Source: Pseudomonas subflava (GTDB lineage Bacteria > Pseudomonadota > Gammaproteobacteria > Pseudomonadales > Pseudomonadaceae). Taken from it: 64,000 bases of DNA. The notes below the pieces were generated by a model. That model worked only from the letters and a program-made list of their open reading frames with translations, was not told the origin of the DNA and did no database searches. The position numbers were made by a program, and so were the translations under genes. This document shows, piece after piece, positions 28,033 through 38,343 of the stretch. Where the stretch lies: NCBI RefSeq assembly GCF_023823685.1, contig NZ_JAMXBF010000007.1:124001-188000 (forward strand), written 5' to 3'. How positions within the stretch are numbered: position 1 is the stretch's first letter; every line of letters begins with the position of its first letter.

Positions 28033-29481
28033 CTACATAGGACGTACAATAGAGCCAATCCATCGAACACCTAGATTTACTATCTCATCCGAATTACCAA
28101 CTTCAAATTTGCTTAGATTCATTATGCAATTTTCATTAACTATAACCTTAATGTTCCTACCCTGAATCTCCAGTGCCATTACGGCTGAGTCCGGAATACC
28201 AACCATTTGTCTACCCGGCAGACAGCCCCAAGCTGTGCCATCATGCCGCCATACCGAAAAGCTGACTTCTTCTCCAGCGCGCTGTACAAGAAAGGCAGTC
28301 ATATATTCATCCCCTCCCATGCCACTGTAATTTAACACGATTGAAATGTGACTATGCTCATGCTGTAATGAGTAAGCAAACTTGGCGACACCATCTATTT
28401 TATTCAACTGCTTGACCATCAGGCACAGGTTTTCACTCTCTGCGACCTTATATCCGTCATCACGATTAGCCGGACTGCCAAAAATAAGCTCATAGCCTGA
28501 CCACATCTCTTTGACACTCAATGCGCGCTTTGCAAGTGCCAACTTCTTTTTCACCAGAGATTCTGCCACGCCTTCTCTTCCAATTAATTCCTGTAACCCT
28601 TTAAAAGGAGACGAGTGATGAGCTTCATCTGGGACATCAAGTATTCTCACCTCATTAACGGCGCCATACGGCCCGAGACTAATATAATCTAGCGCTTTCC
28701 AACTCTTGCGATCCAGCACCCAGATCCCGCCCCAAGAGCTCCGTCTCAAGTCCCTCCCCGTTTTCTGACTCTCTCCAACCACTACATAATCACGACTCGC
28801 AGCAAGGCCACGTGTATAGATCGAATCACCGGCTTCCCACAGCGGAGCTTGTGCATCCAAATCAACAACACAACCCGTCTCGGAATGACAGCTTATTCTT
28901 TGACCTTCTTGAGTCATCCAAAAATTATGCAGACCTGTTCTGGCGCCTAAAGAATCAACCGAAAGCAACTCCAGACTCGGGTACGAGAACACCCCCAACT
29001 TAGCGCCTTTGGAGTGCCTGTGCGCTATTACATATAAAAAATCCTTGGTAAGAAAAACGGAATTCAAATGATCACCAACGACTTGATCCAATGAAAGCCG
29101 GTCCCACCTTACATCATTGATACCGGCCTCTTGATAAAGCCCCGCATGATTGAAATCAATCACAGTAACAACATTGCGCCCTGTGTTAGTACACACCACC
29201 CTATTGTCTGGAGCACAGATTATTTGATGCGGCTGAGACAGAAAATTCTTACTACGTAGAGAGCCAGCAGATACCCAGCCGACCTCCGAAGAAGCATAAG
29301 ACGCCACATCTACCAATGTTGCGTTATCAAGACCGCTGTGCGAAAGCACCAGATCCTTGCTACCAGCAAACCACGATATGCCGTAATACTCTGAACGATG
29401 ATTCTCCAAGGGAGTTACAGTCCTGGTAACGACATCGACCAAAAGAAGATGTGTTGGCGTTGATACAAGAATATTCCGCAT
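28033..29481 (-). CDS. Unrecognised protein, possible beta-propeller plus beta-sandwich, antisense in the O-antigen locus
   Basis: A 482-residue protein I cannot assign to a function. The first 285 residues look like repeated beta-blades, each with short strands and turns: ILVSTPTHLLLVDVVTRT, then PHQIICAPDNRVVCTNTGRN, then SVFLTKDFLYVIAH and GGIWVLDRKSWKAL. That suggests a propeller. After an alpha-rich middle (about 295-335), the last 140 residues look like a beta-sandwich (GDEYMTAFLVQRAG, GRNIKVIVNENCIMN). No signal peptide or membrane segment. It lies opposite to all surrounding genes and has the AT-rich composition of the island. The start at 29481 has only a weak GGGG upstream. A role in polysaccharide modification is possible but unsupported. 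Confidence 0.75.
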   Translation of the reverse strand: MRNILVSTPTHLLLVDVVTRTVTPLENHRSEYYGISWFAGSKDLVLSHSGLDNATLVDVASYASSEVGWVSAGSLRSKNFLSQPHQIICAPDNRVVCTNTGRNVVTVIDFNHAGLYQEAGINDVRWDRLSLDQVVGDHLNSVFLTKDFLYVIAHRHSKGAKLGVFSYPSLELLSVDSLGARTGLHNFWMTQEGQRISCHSETGCVVDLDAQAPLWEAGDSIYTRGLAASRDYVVVGESQKTGRDLRRSSWGGIWVLDRKSWKALDYISLGPYGAVNEVRILDVPDEAHHSSPFKGLQELIGREGVAESLVKKKLALAKRALSVKEMWSGYELIFGSPANRDDGYKVAESENLCLMVKQLNKIDGVAKFAYSLQHEHSHISIVLNYSGMGGDEYMTAFLVQRAGEEVSFSVWRHDGTAWGCLPGRQMVGIPDSAVMALEIQGRNIKVIVNENCIMNLSKFEVGNSDEIVNLGVRWIGSIVRPM

Positions 29482-29621
29482 AAATACCCCGCGAAGAAAT
29501 ATGATTCTCAGACCGAAACACAGGCGCTACGCCCAGCACATGCACCCAACGTAAGCGCTTGATTCTTATCTCATTGGCAGACATTCTTGCACCAACTCCA
29601 CATTTACATAAAGGCATTTGC

Positions 29622-30680
<1,059 letters not shown>

Positions 30681-30682
30681 AC

Positions 30683-31555
30683 ATGAAAGGAATCATCCTC
30701 GCCGGCGGTTCCGGCACCCGCCTGCACCCAATCACCCTCGGCGTTTCCAAACAACTGCTGCCGATCTACGACAAGCCGATGATCTACTACCCGATCTCGG
30801 TGCTGATGCTCGCCGGCATCCAGGACATCCTGATCATCTCCACGCCCCACGACCTGCCGCAGTTCGAGAAGATGCTCGGCGACGGCAGCCAGTTCGGCGT
30901 GCGCTTCAACTATGCCGCGCAGCCGTCGCCGGACGGCCTGGCCCAGGCCTTCCTGATCGGCGAGGAATTCATCGGCGATGACTCCGTCTGCCTGATCCTC
31001 GGTGACAACATCTTCCACGGGCAGCACTTCAGCGAGATGCTCCAACGCGCCGCCGCAGCCGAATCCGGCGCCACGGTGTTCGGTTACTGGGTGCGCGATC
31101 CGGAGCGCTTCGGCGTGGTCGAGTTCGACGGTGCGGGCCATGCCATCTCCATCGAAGAGAAACCGACGCAGCCGAAGTCCAGCTACGCGGTGACTGGCCT
31201 GTATTTCTACGACAACGACGTGATCGAGATCGCCCGCGCCGTGAAACCCTCGCCTCGCGGCGAACTGGAGATCACCGACGTCAATAACGCCTACCTGCAG
31301 CGCGGCGATCTGCGTGTGGAGCGCTTCGGCCGTGGTTTCGCCTGGCTCGACACCGGCACCCACGACAGCCTGCTCGAGGCCTCGCAGTACGTGCAGACCA
31401 TCGAACACCGCCAGGGCCTGAAAGTCGCCTGCCTGGAAGAGATCGCCTTCCAACAGGGCTGGATAAACCGCGAGCAGCTACTTGCCCAGGCCAAGGCTTT
31501 CGGCAAAACCGGCTACGGCCAGTACCTCTATCAGGTAGCCGGGGAACAGCCGTGA
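30683..31555 (+). CDS. rmlA: Glucose-1-phosphate thymidylyltransferase RmlA
   Basis: A 290-residue nucleotidyltransferase that makes dTDP-glucose from glucose-1-phosphate, the first step of the rhamnose pathway. The signature [20 protein letters not shown] is at residues 8-27 and the DNIFHG active-site segment lies near 110. Start two bases after the rmlB stop; ends in a GTGA overlap with rmlC. Feedback inhibition by dTDP-rhamnose is known for the family. Confidence 0.97.
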   Translation: MKGIILAGGSGTRLHPITLGVSKQLLPIYDKPMIYYPISVLMLAGIQDILIISTPHDLPQFEKMLGDGSQFGVRFNYAAQPSPDGLAQAFLIGEEFIGDDSVCLILGDNIFHGQHFSEMLQRAAAAESGATVFGYWVRDPERFGVVEFDGAGHAISIEEKPTQPKSSYAVTGLYFYDNDVIEIARAVKPSPRGELEITDVNNAYLQRGDLRVERFGRGFAWLDTGTHDSLLEASQYVQTIEHRQGLKVACLEEIAFQQGWINREQLLAQAKAFGKTGYGQYLYQVAGEQP

Positions 31556-32097
31556 ATATCGTCGCTACCGCCCTGCCGGAAGTACTGATCCTCGAGCCGA
31601 AGGTGTTCGGCGACGAGCGCGGCTTCTTCTACGAGAGCTTCAACGCCCGCGCCTTCGCGGAGGCCACCGGGGTGCAACGCGATTTCGTCCAGGACAACCA
31701 CTCGCGCTCCCAGCGCGGCGTGCTGCGCGGGCTGCATTACCAGATCCAGCAGCCCCAAGGGAAACTGGTCCGAGTGAGCCAGGGCGAAGTGCTGGACGTG
31801 GCGGTGGACATCCGCCGCAGCTCGCCCAACTTCGGGCGCTGGGTCGGGGTGCGCCTGTCCGCCGAGAACAAGCGCCAGCTCTGGGTGCCGGAAGGCTTCG
31901 CCCACGGCTTCGTGGTGCTCAGCGAATACGCCGAGTTCCTCTACAAGACCACCGACTACTACGCCCCGGCCTTCGAGCGCAGCATCCGTTGGGACGACCC
32001 CGAACTGGCCATCGACTGGCAGTTCGACGGCATCCCTCAGCTGTCGGCCAAGGACCAGGCTGCCGTCGCCCTGCGCACCGCCGAGCTGTTCCCATGA
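31552..32097 (+). CDS. rmlC: dTDP-4-dehydrorhamnose 3,5-epimerase RmlC
   Basis: A 181-residue cupin epimerase, third step of dTDP-L-rhamnose synthesis. The family segments [20 protein letters not shown] (catalytic His near 64) and [13 protein letters not shown] are intact. GTG start at 31552 overlaps the rmlA stop, and the stop overlaps the ATG of rmlD. Full length. Confidence 0.96.
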   Translation: MNIVATALPEVLILEPKVFGDERGFFYESFNARAFAEATGVQRDFVQDNHSRSQRGVLRGLHYQIQQPQGKLVRVSQGEVLDVAVDIRRSSPNFGRWVGVRLSAENKRQLWVPEGFAHGFVVLSEYAEFLYKTTDYYAPAFERSIRWDDPELAIDWQFDGIPQLSAKDQAAVALRTAELFP

Positions 32098-32963
32098 GAG
32101 TGCTGATCACCGGCCGCCACGGCCAGGTCTCCCGTGAGCTGCAGCGCTGCCTGGCGGATCAGGCGGAATTACTGGTGCTCGGTCAGGAGCAGCTCGACCT
32201 CGGCGATGCGGCGGCGATTCGCCGACAGGTGCGCGAGCTGAAGCCGGACCTGCTGATCAACGCCGCCGCGCACACCGCCGTAGACCAGGCCGAGAGCGAG
32301 CCCGAGCGCGCCTTCGCCATCAACGCCGCCGCCCCCGGCGTGCTGGCGGAAGAGGCGGCATCATTGGCCGTGCCGCTGATCCACTACTCCACCGACTACG
32401 TCTTCGACGGGAGCAAGGACGCGCCCTACCACGAGGACGACCTCACCGCCCCCCTGGGCGTGTATGGCTGCAGCAAGCTGGCCGGCGAGGAGGCCGTTCG
32501 CGCGGTCGGCGGGCAACACCTGATCCTGCGGACCAGCTGGGTCTACTCGCTGCACGGCAAGAATTTCCTGCTGACCATGCAGCGCCTGCTGCAGGAGCGC
32601 GAGGAATTACGCGTGGTCGCCGACCAGATCGGCGCGCCGACCTGGGCCGGCAGCATCGCCTCGGCGACGACCGAGCTGGTCCGCCACTGGAAGGAAGGCA
32701 GGGCCGGCGCCTGGGGCACCTATCATCTGACCGGCCAGGGCGAGACATCCTGGTTCGGCTTCGCCGAGGCCATCGCCGCGCAACTGCGCAGCCAGGGCAG
32801 GCCCTGCGCCCGGCTGGTGCCCATCGCCGCCAGCGAATACCCGACACCAGCCCAGCGCCCGCTCAACTCCCGGCTGGACTGTTCGCGCCTGCAGCGGGAA
32901 TGGAACATCCGCCTGCCGAACTGGCACGACGCCCTGCTGGAGTGCCTGAACAGCCCACGCTAG
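32094..32963 (+). CDS. rmlD: dTDP-4-dehydrorhamnose reductase RmlD
   Basis: A 289-residue SDR reductase that completes dTDP-L-rhamnose. It begins [16 protein letters not shown] and contains STDYVFDGS and YGCSKLAGE with the catalytic Tyr/Lys. The rml order here is B-A-C-D, whereas P. aeruginosa has B-D-A-C (known to me from that genome). The rhamnose probably serves the LPS core or another rhamnose-containing glycan. The ATG overlaps rmlC by 4 bp. Confidence 0.96.
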   Translation: MRVLITGRHGQVSRELQRCLADQAELLVLGQEQLDLGDAAAIRRQVRELKPDLLINAAAHTAVDQAESEPERAFAINAAAPGVLAEEAASLAVPLIHYSTDYVFDGSKDAPYHEDDLTAPLGVYGCSKLAGEEAVRAVGGQHLILRTSWVYSLHGKNFLLTMQRLLQEREELRVVADQIGAPTWAGSIASATTELVRHWKEGRAGAWGTYHLTGQGETSWFGFAEAIAAQLRSQGRPCARLVPIAASEYPTPAQRPLNSRLDCSRLQREWNIRLPNWHDALLECLNSPR

Positions 32964-33006
32964 AACGGGGCGGTGCATAATGCGCCCATCATCCAGGCGC
33001 ATCGAC

Positions 33007-34815
33007 ATGACCTTGCCCCCCATGCCTCCCCGTCCGCGCTGGCGCAATCTGGCCCTGCTGGCGCTGTTGCTCGCACCGCTGCTGTGGCCGCTGCAGTATT
33101 TCGCCGAGCGCTACTACCGCAGCGAGCTGGCCGAGCAGAATCGTCAGACCCTCGACCTGTACGTCGCCAACCTGTTCGGTACCCTGCGCCGCTACGAGGT
33201 GCTGCCGAACATCCTGGCCGACCTGCCGGCCCTGCGCGCCCTGTTCGCCGCGCCGGAGGATGCCGCCCGGCGCGACAGCGCCAATCGCCTGCTGGCCCGG
33301 GTCCGCGGCGAGACCGGAGCCGACGTCATCTACCTGATGGGCCCCGCGGGCACCACGCTGGCCTCGTCCAACTGGGACCAGGTGGACAGTTTCGTCGGCC
33401 GCGACTTCAGCTACCGTCCCTATTTCCGCGAGGCCCTGGCCGGCAAGCCGGGCCGCTTCTTCGGCCTCGGCACCACTTCGCGCAAGCGCGGCTACTTCTT
33501 TTCCAGCCCGGTGCGCGACGGCGAGCGGGTGATCGGCATCCTGGTGGTCAAGGTCGACCTCGACGACTCCGAGGCCCTGTGGGGCAACACGCCCGAGCAG
33601 CTGATGGTCACCGACCGCAACGGCGTGGTGATCATCTCCTCGCGCGCTGAATGGCGCTTCCGAGCCACCCGCGCGCTGGACAATGCTGAGCGGGCCGCCA
33701 TCGCCGCCAACCAGCCCTACCCGACCCAGGCGCCGACGCCGCTGCGGCTGGACGGCGACGCCTGGCTCATTCAGAGCCGCGAACTGCAGGAAGCCGGGCT
33801 GACCGCTAGCATCCTCGCCCCGCGCCAGCTGATCGACCGCCAGGTGAGCACAACGCTCGCCGTGGGCGGCGCGGCGCTGCTGGCCCTGCTGCTGCTGCTC
33901 GGCCTGCTGCTGCAACGGCGGCGCCACTACCTCGAGCGCATCGCTTTCGATGCCCGCGCGCGGCGCGACCTGGAGATCCGCGTGGCCGAGCGCACCCGCG
34001 ACCTGGAGACGCTGAACCACCGCCTGAAGGACGAGGTGCTGGAGCGCGAGCACACCCAGCAGGAGCTGGTGCGCACCCAGGACGAACTGGTGCAGGCCGG
34101 CAAGCTGACGGCCCTCGGCACCATGAGCGCCAGCATCAGCCACGAGCTGAACCAGCCGCTGGCGGCGATTCGCAGCTACGCCGACAACGCCGGCGTGCTG
34201 CTCGACCACCAGCGCCTCGACGATGCCCGCGGCAACCTGCGGCAGATCAGCGAGCTGACCGGGCGCATGGCCTCGATCATCGCGCACCTGCGGGCTTTTG
34301 CCCGGCGCGACCGGCACGCACCCGAGAGCGTCGCCCTGCAACCGGCGCTCGATGACGCCCTGGCCCTGCTCGCCAAACGCCGCCGCGCCCTGGAGGTCGA
34401 GCTGATCCGCGACCTGCCGGACGCCACGCTCTGGGTCCAGGCCGGCGAGACGCGCCTGCGCCAGGTGCTCGGCAACCTGCTGGCCAACGCCCTCGATGCC
34501 GTGGCCGAGAAGGCGCCGCCGCGGCGCATCTGGCTGAGTGCCGAGGTCACCGCCGAGGGCGTCAATCTGTTGCTGCGCGACAACGGCCCCGGCTTCTCCG
34601 AACAGGCGCTGCGGCACGCCCGCGAGCCCTTCTTCACCACCAAGACCAGCACCCAGGGCCTCGGCCTCGGGCTGGCCATCTGCGAGACGCTGATGCGCGC
34701 TCTGGGCGGCGAGCTGCTGCTGGCCAACCACCCGGCCGGCGGCGCGCTGATCACCCTGCAGCTGCGCGGTGCCGCGCCCGGCGCCAACCTGCAATCGCCC
34801 GAGGAATTTTCATGA
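33007..34815 (+). CDS. dctB: Sensor histidine kinase, DctB type
   Basis: A 602-residue membrane kinase. A transmembrane helix near 15-35 is followed by a large periplasmic double-Cache sensor (about 40-270, with YLMGPAGTTLASSNWD and GRDFSYRPYF as in DctB C4-dicarboxylate sensors). A second membrane helix lies near 280-300, then a coiled-coil linker and kinase core. The H-box ISHELNQPLAAI has His379, and NLLANALDAV, DNGPGFS and GLGLGLAI follow. It should sense succinate, fumarate or malate and phosphorylate the next gene product. ATG 33007 is preferred; ATG 32980 is an alternative adding nine residues. Stop overlaps dctD by 4 bp. Confidence 0.9.
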   Translation: MTLPPMPPRPRWRNLALLALLLAPLLWPLQYFAERYYRSELAEQNRQTLDLYVANLFGTLRRYEVLPNILADLPALRALFAAPEDAARRDSANRLLARVRGETGADVIYLMGPAGTTLASSNWDQVDSFVGRDFSYRPYFREALAGKPGRFFGLGTTSRKRGYFFSSPVRDGERVIGILVVKVDLDDSEALWGNTPEQLMVTDRNGVVIISSRAEWRFRATRALDNAERAAIAANQPYPTQAPTPLRLDGDAWLIQSRELQEAGLTASILAPRQLIDRQVSTTLAVGGAALLALLLLLGLLLQRRRHYLERIAFDARARRDLEIRVAERTRDLETLNHRLKDEVLEREHTQQELVRTQDELVQAGKLTALGTMSASISHELNQPLAAIRSYADNAGVLLDHQRLDDARGNLRQISELTGRMASIIAHLRAFARRDRHAPESVALQPALDDALALLAKRRRALEVELIRDLPDATLWVQAGETRLRQVLGNLLANALDAVAEKAPPRRIWLSAEVTAEGVNLLLRDNGPGFSEQALRHAREPFFTTKTSTQGLGLGLAICETLMRALGGELLLANHPAGGALITLQLRGAAPGANLQSPEEFS

Positions 34816-36173
34816 GTGCCATCGACGCCGACACCCAGGTCCTGCTGATCGACGACGACGAACATCTGCGCCTGGCCCTGGCCCAGACCCTCGACCTCGC
34901 CGGGCTGCGCGTCGCGACGCTGGCCGATGCCCGCGGCGTGGCCGAGCGCATCGAGCCGGACTGGCCCGGCGTGGTGGTCAGCGACATCCGCATGCCGGGC
35001 GTCGACGGCCTGCACCTGCTGCAACAGCTGCGCGAACGCGACGCGGAGCTGCCCGTGCTGTTGATCACCGGCCACGGCGACGTGCCGCTGGCGGTGCAGG
35101 CCATGCGCGCAGGTGCCTACGACTTCCTGGAAAAGCCATTCGCCAGCGAGGCCCTGCTCGACGGCGTGCGCCGCGCCCTGGAACTACGCCGCCTGGTGCT
35201 GGAGAACCGCAGCCTGCGCCTGGCCCTGGCGGATCGCAGCGAACTGGGCGCGAGGCTGATCGGCCAGTCGGCGCCGATGCTGCGCCTGCGCGAACAGGTC
35301 GGCGCGCTGGCGGCGATCAACACCGACGTGCTGATCCTCGGCGAAACCGGCGCCGGCAAGGAGGTGGTGGCGCGCGCCCTGCACGACCTCTCGGCGCGTC
35401 GCAAGGGACCGTTCGTGGCGATCAACGCCGGCGCCCTGGCCGAATCGGTGGTGGAGAGCGAGCTGTTCGGCCACGAGCCGGGCGCCTTCACCGGCGCGCA
35501 GAAGCGGCGCATCGGCAAGTTCGAGTTCGCCAACGGCGGCACCTTGTTCCTCGACGAGATCGAGAGCATGAGCCCGGACGTGCAGGTCAAGCTGCTGCGC
35601 CTGCTGCAGGAACGGGTGGTCGAGCGCCTCGGCGGTAACCAGCTGGTCCCGCTGGACATCCGCGTGATCGCCGCCACCAAGGAAGACCTGCGCGTGGCCG
35701 CCGACCAGGGCCGCTTCCGCGCCGACCTCTACTACCGCCTGAACGTCGCACCGCTGCGCATTCCACCGCTGCGCGAACGCGACGCGGACATCCTGCTGCT
35801 GTTCCAGCACCATGCCGAGGCGGCTGCCGAGCGCCATGGCCTGCCGATTCGCGAACTGCAGGCGGGACAGCGCGCCCAGCTGCTCAGCCACGCCTGGCCG
35901 GGCAACGTGCGCGAGCTGCAGAACGCCGCCGAGCGCTTCGCCATGGGCCTGGAACTGGGCCTCGACCTGCCCGGCGGCGAGGCCGAACCCTACGCGGGTG
36001 GGCAGAGCCTGGGCGAGCGCGTCGACGCCTACGAGAAGGCGCTGATCGCCGCCGAAATGGCCAAGGGGCACGGCTCGCTGCGCAGCCTCGCCGAGGCGCT
36101 CGGCCTGCCGCGCAAGACCCTGCACGATCGTATGCGCAAGCATGGCCTCGACATGGGCGCGGACGAGGACTAG
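34812..36173 (+). CDS. dctD: Sigma-54-dependent response regulator, DctD type
   Basis: A 453-residue regulator with a receiver domain (phospho-acceptor Asp58 in VVSDIRMPG, Lys in FLEKPF), an AAA+ domain with Walker A GETGAGKE and the sigma-54 contact loop GAFTGA, and a C-terminal Fis-type helix-turn-helix (SLRSLAEALGLPRKTLHDRM). It activates C4-dicarboxylate transport genes from sigma-54 promoters. In P. aeruginosa dctPQM follows this pair, but here the next gene is an antisense orphan and then arcD, so its targets must lie elsewhere. Confidence 0.93.
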   Translation: MSAIDADTQVLLIDDDEHLRLALAQTLDLAGLRVATLADARGVAERIEPDWPGVVVSDIRMPGVDGLHLLQQLRERDAELPVLLITGHGDVPLAVQAMRAGAYDFLEKPFASEALLDGVRRALELRRLVLENRSLRLALADRSELGARLIGQSAPMLRLREQVGALAAINTDVLILGETGAGKEVVARALHDLSARRKGPFVAINAGALAESVVESELFGHEPGAFTGAQKRRIGKFEFANGGTLFLDEIESMSPDVQVKLLRLLQERVVERLGGNQLVPLDIRVIAATKEDLRVAADQGRFRADLYYRLNVAPLRIPPLRERDADILLLFQHHAEAAAERHGLPIRELQAGQRAQLLSHAWPGNVRELQNAAERFAMGLELGLDLPGGEAEPYAGGQSLGERVDAYEKALIAAEMAKGHGSLRSLAEALGLPRKTLHDRMRKHGLDMGADED

Positions 36174-36547
36174 TTCGGCTTCACCTCGCCACGGTCCAGC
36201 AGAAAGCGCTGCAGGTCGACCGGCTCGCCCGGGCGGGCCTGGAGCCGCTGGCGCAGGTCGGCGAACACCCGGTCGTAATCCTGATGAAAGGCGAACAGCG
36301 CCGGATGCGTCGGCCGGATGCCGTGCCGGCGTAGGCAGCGCCCCGCACAGTGCAAAAAGTTGTAGGCGACGTCGCGGCGCAGGCAGAAGCGGTCGTGTAC
36401 CACCTGCCCGGCGACTTCGCCGTCCAGCGCGAACTCGACGCGGGCGCCCGCCTCGTCACGGCACACCGAATAATCCAGGCAGAGGCGATAGCCCGGCACC
36501 CGCGCCGAAGGCTGTTGCCGCACCTCCACACGCCCTGGGCGAAACAT
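36170..36547 (-). CDS. Hypothetical protein
   Basis: A 125-residue protein starting MFRPGRVEVRQQPSARVPGY. The ATG at 36547 has a strong AGGAG seven bases upstream, so the start is likely. The sequence has several cysteines (CLDYSVC, FCLRR, LHCAGRC) and many Arg/Asp, no signal peptide and no membrane segment. I do not recognise the family. It converges on dctD and their stop codons overlap (36170-36173). It occupies the place of dctPQM in the P. aeruginosa order. Confidence 0.65.
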   Translation of the reverse strand: MFRPGRVEVRQQPSARVPGYRLCLDYSVCRDEAGARVEFALDGEVAGQVVHDRFCLRRDVAYNFLHCAGRCLRRHGIRPTHPALFAFHQDYDRVFADLRQRLQARPGEPVDLQRFLLDRGEVKPN

Positions 36548-36899
36548 ATGTGTCTCCTCTATGCCGCTACGGCATATATGCAACCTCGAGATATAAAGAC
36601 CTAATTAATTGCAATCAGTCAGAAAGCACTTTGCTATTAGCGCAAGATTTTTAGTTACCCGGCTTGCGGCCCGCAAAACCTCGACTAGCTTAATTTCCAC
36701 GCCCAACGAAACGTCGTGCTAGAGCGGCCGCAGGCTAAGCCAGCGGTCGCTAAAAGCCCTTTCCAAAAGATCGATAGTTGCTTCAGGGATAGCCTCCGAC
36801 GGAATGGATAGCTCGCTATTGATCAGGATCAATATCGCTTCCTACATCGGCGCGCCCAATAAGACATAACTTCTCTCCGCCAAATGATGGAGGTGTGCG
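36548..36899 (+). other. arcD upstream region
   Basis: This 350-bp region has no convincing gene. The left third is AT-rich (near 36570-36660). The right part holds the ANR box at 36819-36832 and the arcD ribosome binding site GGAGG near 36887. ArgR sites are expected from the P. aeruginosa arc operon; I see only an imperfect candidate near 36745 and do not call it. Confidence 0.6.
36819..36832 (+). promoter_or_regulatory. ANR/FNR box of the arc operon
   Basis: TTGAT-CAGG-ATCAA is a perfect match to the ANR consensus TTGAT-N4-ATCAA. It lies about 75 bp before arcD. In P. aeruginosa ANR turns on arcDABC in low oxygen from such a site; here a transcription start about 41 bp downstream of the centre would fall near 36867. 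Confidence 0.9.
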
Positions 36900-38327
36900 A
36901 TGTCCTCTTCAGCGCAAAAACTTCGATTAGGGGCACTGATTGCCCTGGTAGTGGGTTCGATGGTCGGCGGCGGCATCTTCTCGTTGCCACAGAACATGGC
37001 CAACAGCGCCGGCGCCGGAGCCGTGCTGATCGGCTGGGCCATCACCGCCGTCGGCATGCTGACCCTGGCCTTCGTCTTCCAGACCCTGGCCAACCGCAAG
37101 CCGGAACTGGATTCGGGGGTCTACGCCTACGCCAAGGCCGGCTTCGGCGACTACATGGGCTTCTCCTCGGCCTGGGGCTACTGGATCAGCGCCTGGCTGG
37201 GCAATGTCAGCTACTTCGTCCTGCTGTTCTCCACCCTCGGCTACTTCTTCCCGGTCTTCGGCGAAGGCAACACCGTCGCCGCGGTGATCGGTGCCTCGCT
37301 GGTGCTCTGGGGCGTGCACTTCCTGGTGCTGCGCGGGATCAAGGAGGCGGCCTTCATCAACACCATCACCACCATCGCCAAGATGGTGCCGCTGGTGCTG
37401 TTCATCGTCATCGCCGCCATCGCCTTCAAGATGGACGTGTTCACCGCGGACTTCTGGGGCCAGGGCAACCCCCAGCTGGGCAGCGTGATGGACCAGGTGC
37501 GCAACATGATGCTGGTCACCGTGTGGGTATTCATCGGCATCGAGGGCGCCAGCGTCTACTCCGCCCGGGCGGAAAAGCGCAGCGACGTGGGCAAGGCCAC
37601 CGTGCTCGGCTTCGTCGGCGTGCTCCTGCTGCTGGTGCTGGTCAACGTACTGTCGCTGGGCATCATGCATCAGGCCGAACTGGCCGGCCTGAAGAACCCG
37701 TCGATGGCCTACGTGCTGGAGCACGTGGTCGGGCGCTGGGGGGCGATCTTCATTTCGGTCGGCCTGATCGTCTCCCTGGCCGGTGCCCTGCTGTCCTGGA
37801 CCCTGCTGTGCGCCGAGATCCTCTTCGCCGCTGCCAAGGACCACACCATGCCGGACTTCCTGAAGAAGGAGAACGCCAACCAGGTGCCGGCCAACGCTCT
37901 GTGGCTGACCAACGGCCTGATCCAGCTGTTCCTCGTCGTCACCCTGTTCAACAACTCGACCTACCTGAGCCTGCTGTACCTGGCCACCTCGATGATCCTG
38001 GTGCCGTACCTGTGGTCCGCCGCCTACGCGGTGCTGCTGGCCCTGCGTGGCGAGACCTACGAGAACGCCTCGGGCGAACGCAACAAGGATCTGCTGATCG
38101 GCGGCATCGCCCTGGTCTACGCGATCTGGCTGGTCTACGCCGGCGGCATGCAGTACCTGCTGCTCTCCGCCCTGCTCTACGCGCCCGGCGCGATCCTCTT
38201 CGCCAAGGCCAAGCGCGAACAGAACCAACCCGTATTTACCACGGTTGAGAAGCTCATCTTCGCGGCCGTCGTGATCGGCGCCATCGTCGCCGGCTACGGC
38301 CTCTACGACGGCTTCCTCAGCCTTTAA
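36900..38327 (+). CDS. arcD: Arginine/ornithine antiporter ArcD
   Basis: A 475-residue APC-superfamily transporter with 12-13 hydrophobic segments. The first has the family's glycine-rich [16 protein letters not shown]. It exchanges external arginine for ornithine, supplying the arginine deiminase pathway. The ATG at 36900 follows GGAGGTG. It is the first gene of the arcDABC operon, under the ANR box, and expression should rise in low oxygen and with arginine. Confidence 0.96.
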   Translation: MSSSAQKLRLGALIALVVGSMVGGGIFSLPQNMANSAGAGAVLIGWAITAVGMLTLAFVFQTLANRKPELDSGVYAYAKAGFGDYMGFSSAWGYWISAWLGNVSYFVLLFSTLGYFFPVFGEGNTVAAVIGASLVLWGVHFLVLRGIKEAAFINTITTIAKMVPLVLFIVIAAIAFKMDVFTADFWGQGNPQLGSVMDQVRNMMLVTVWVFIGIEGASVYSARAEKRSDVGKATVLGFVGVLLLLVLVNVLSLGIMHQAELAGLKNPSMAYVLEHVVGRWGAIFISVGLIVSLAGALLSWTLLCAEILFAAAKDHTMPDFLKKENANQVPANALWLTNGLIQLFLVVTLFNNSTYLSLLYLATSMILVPYLWSAAYAVLLALRGETYENASGERNKDLLIGGIALVYAIWLVYAGGMQYLLLSALLYAPGAILFAKAKREQNQPVFTTVEKLIFAAVVIGAIVAGYGLYDGFLSL

Positions 38328-38343
38328 CCCCAGGAGGTTCACC

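Noticed and set aside
32989..34794. Long minus-strand frame of 601 codons opposite dctB
   Set aside because: Antisense shadow of an intact kinase; the same applies to the 614-codon frame at 36927-38771 opposite arcD.
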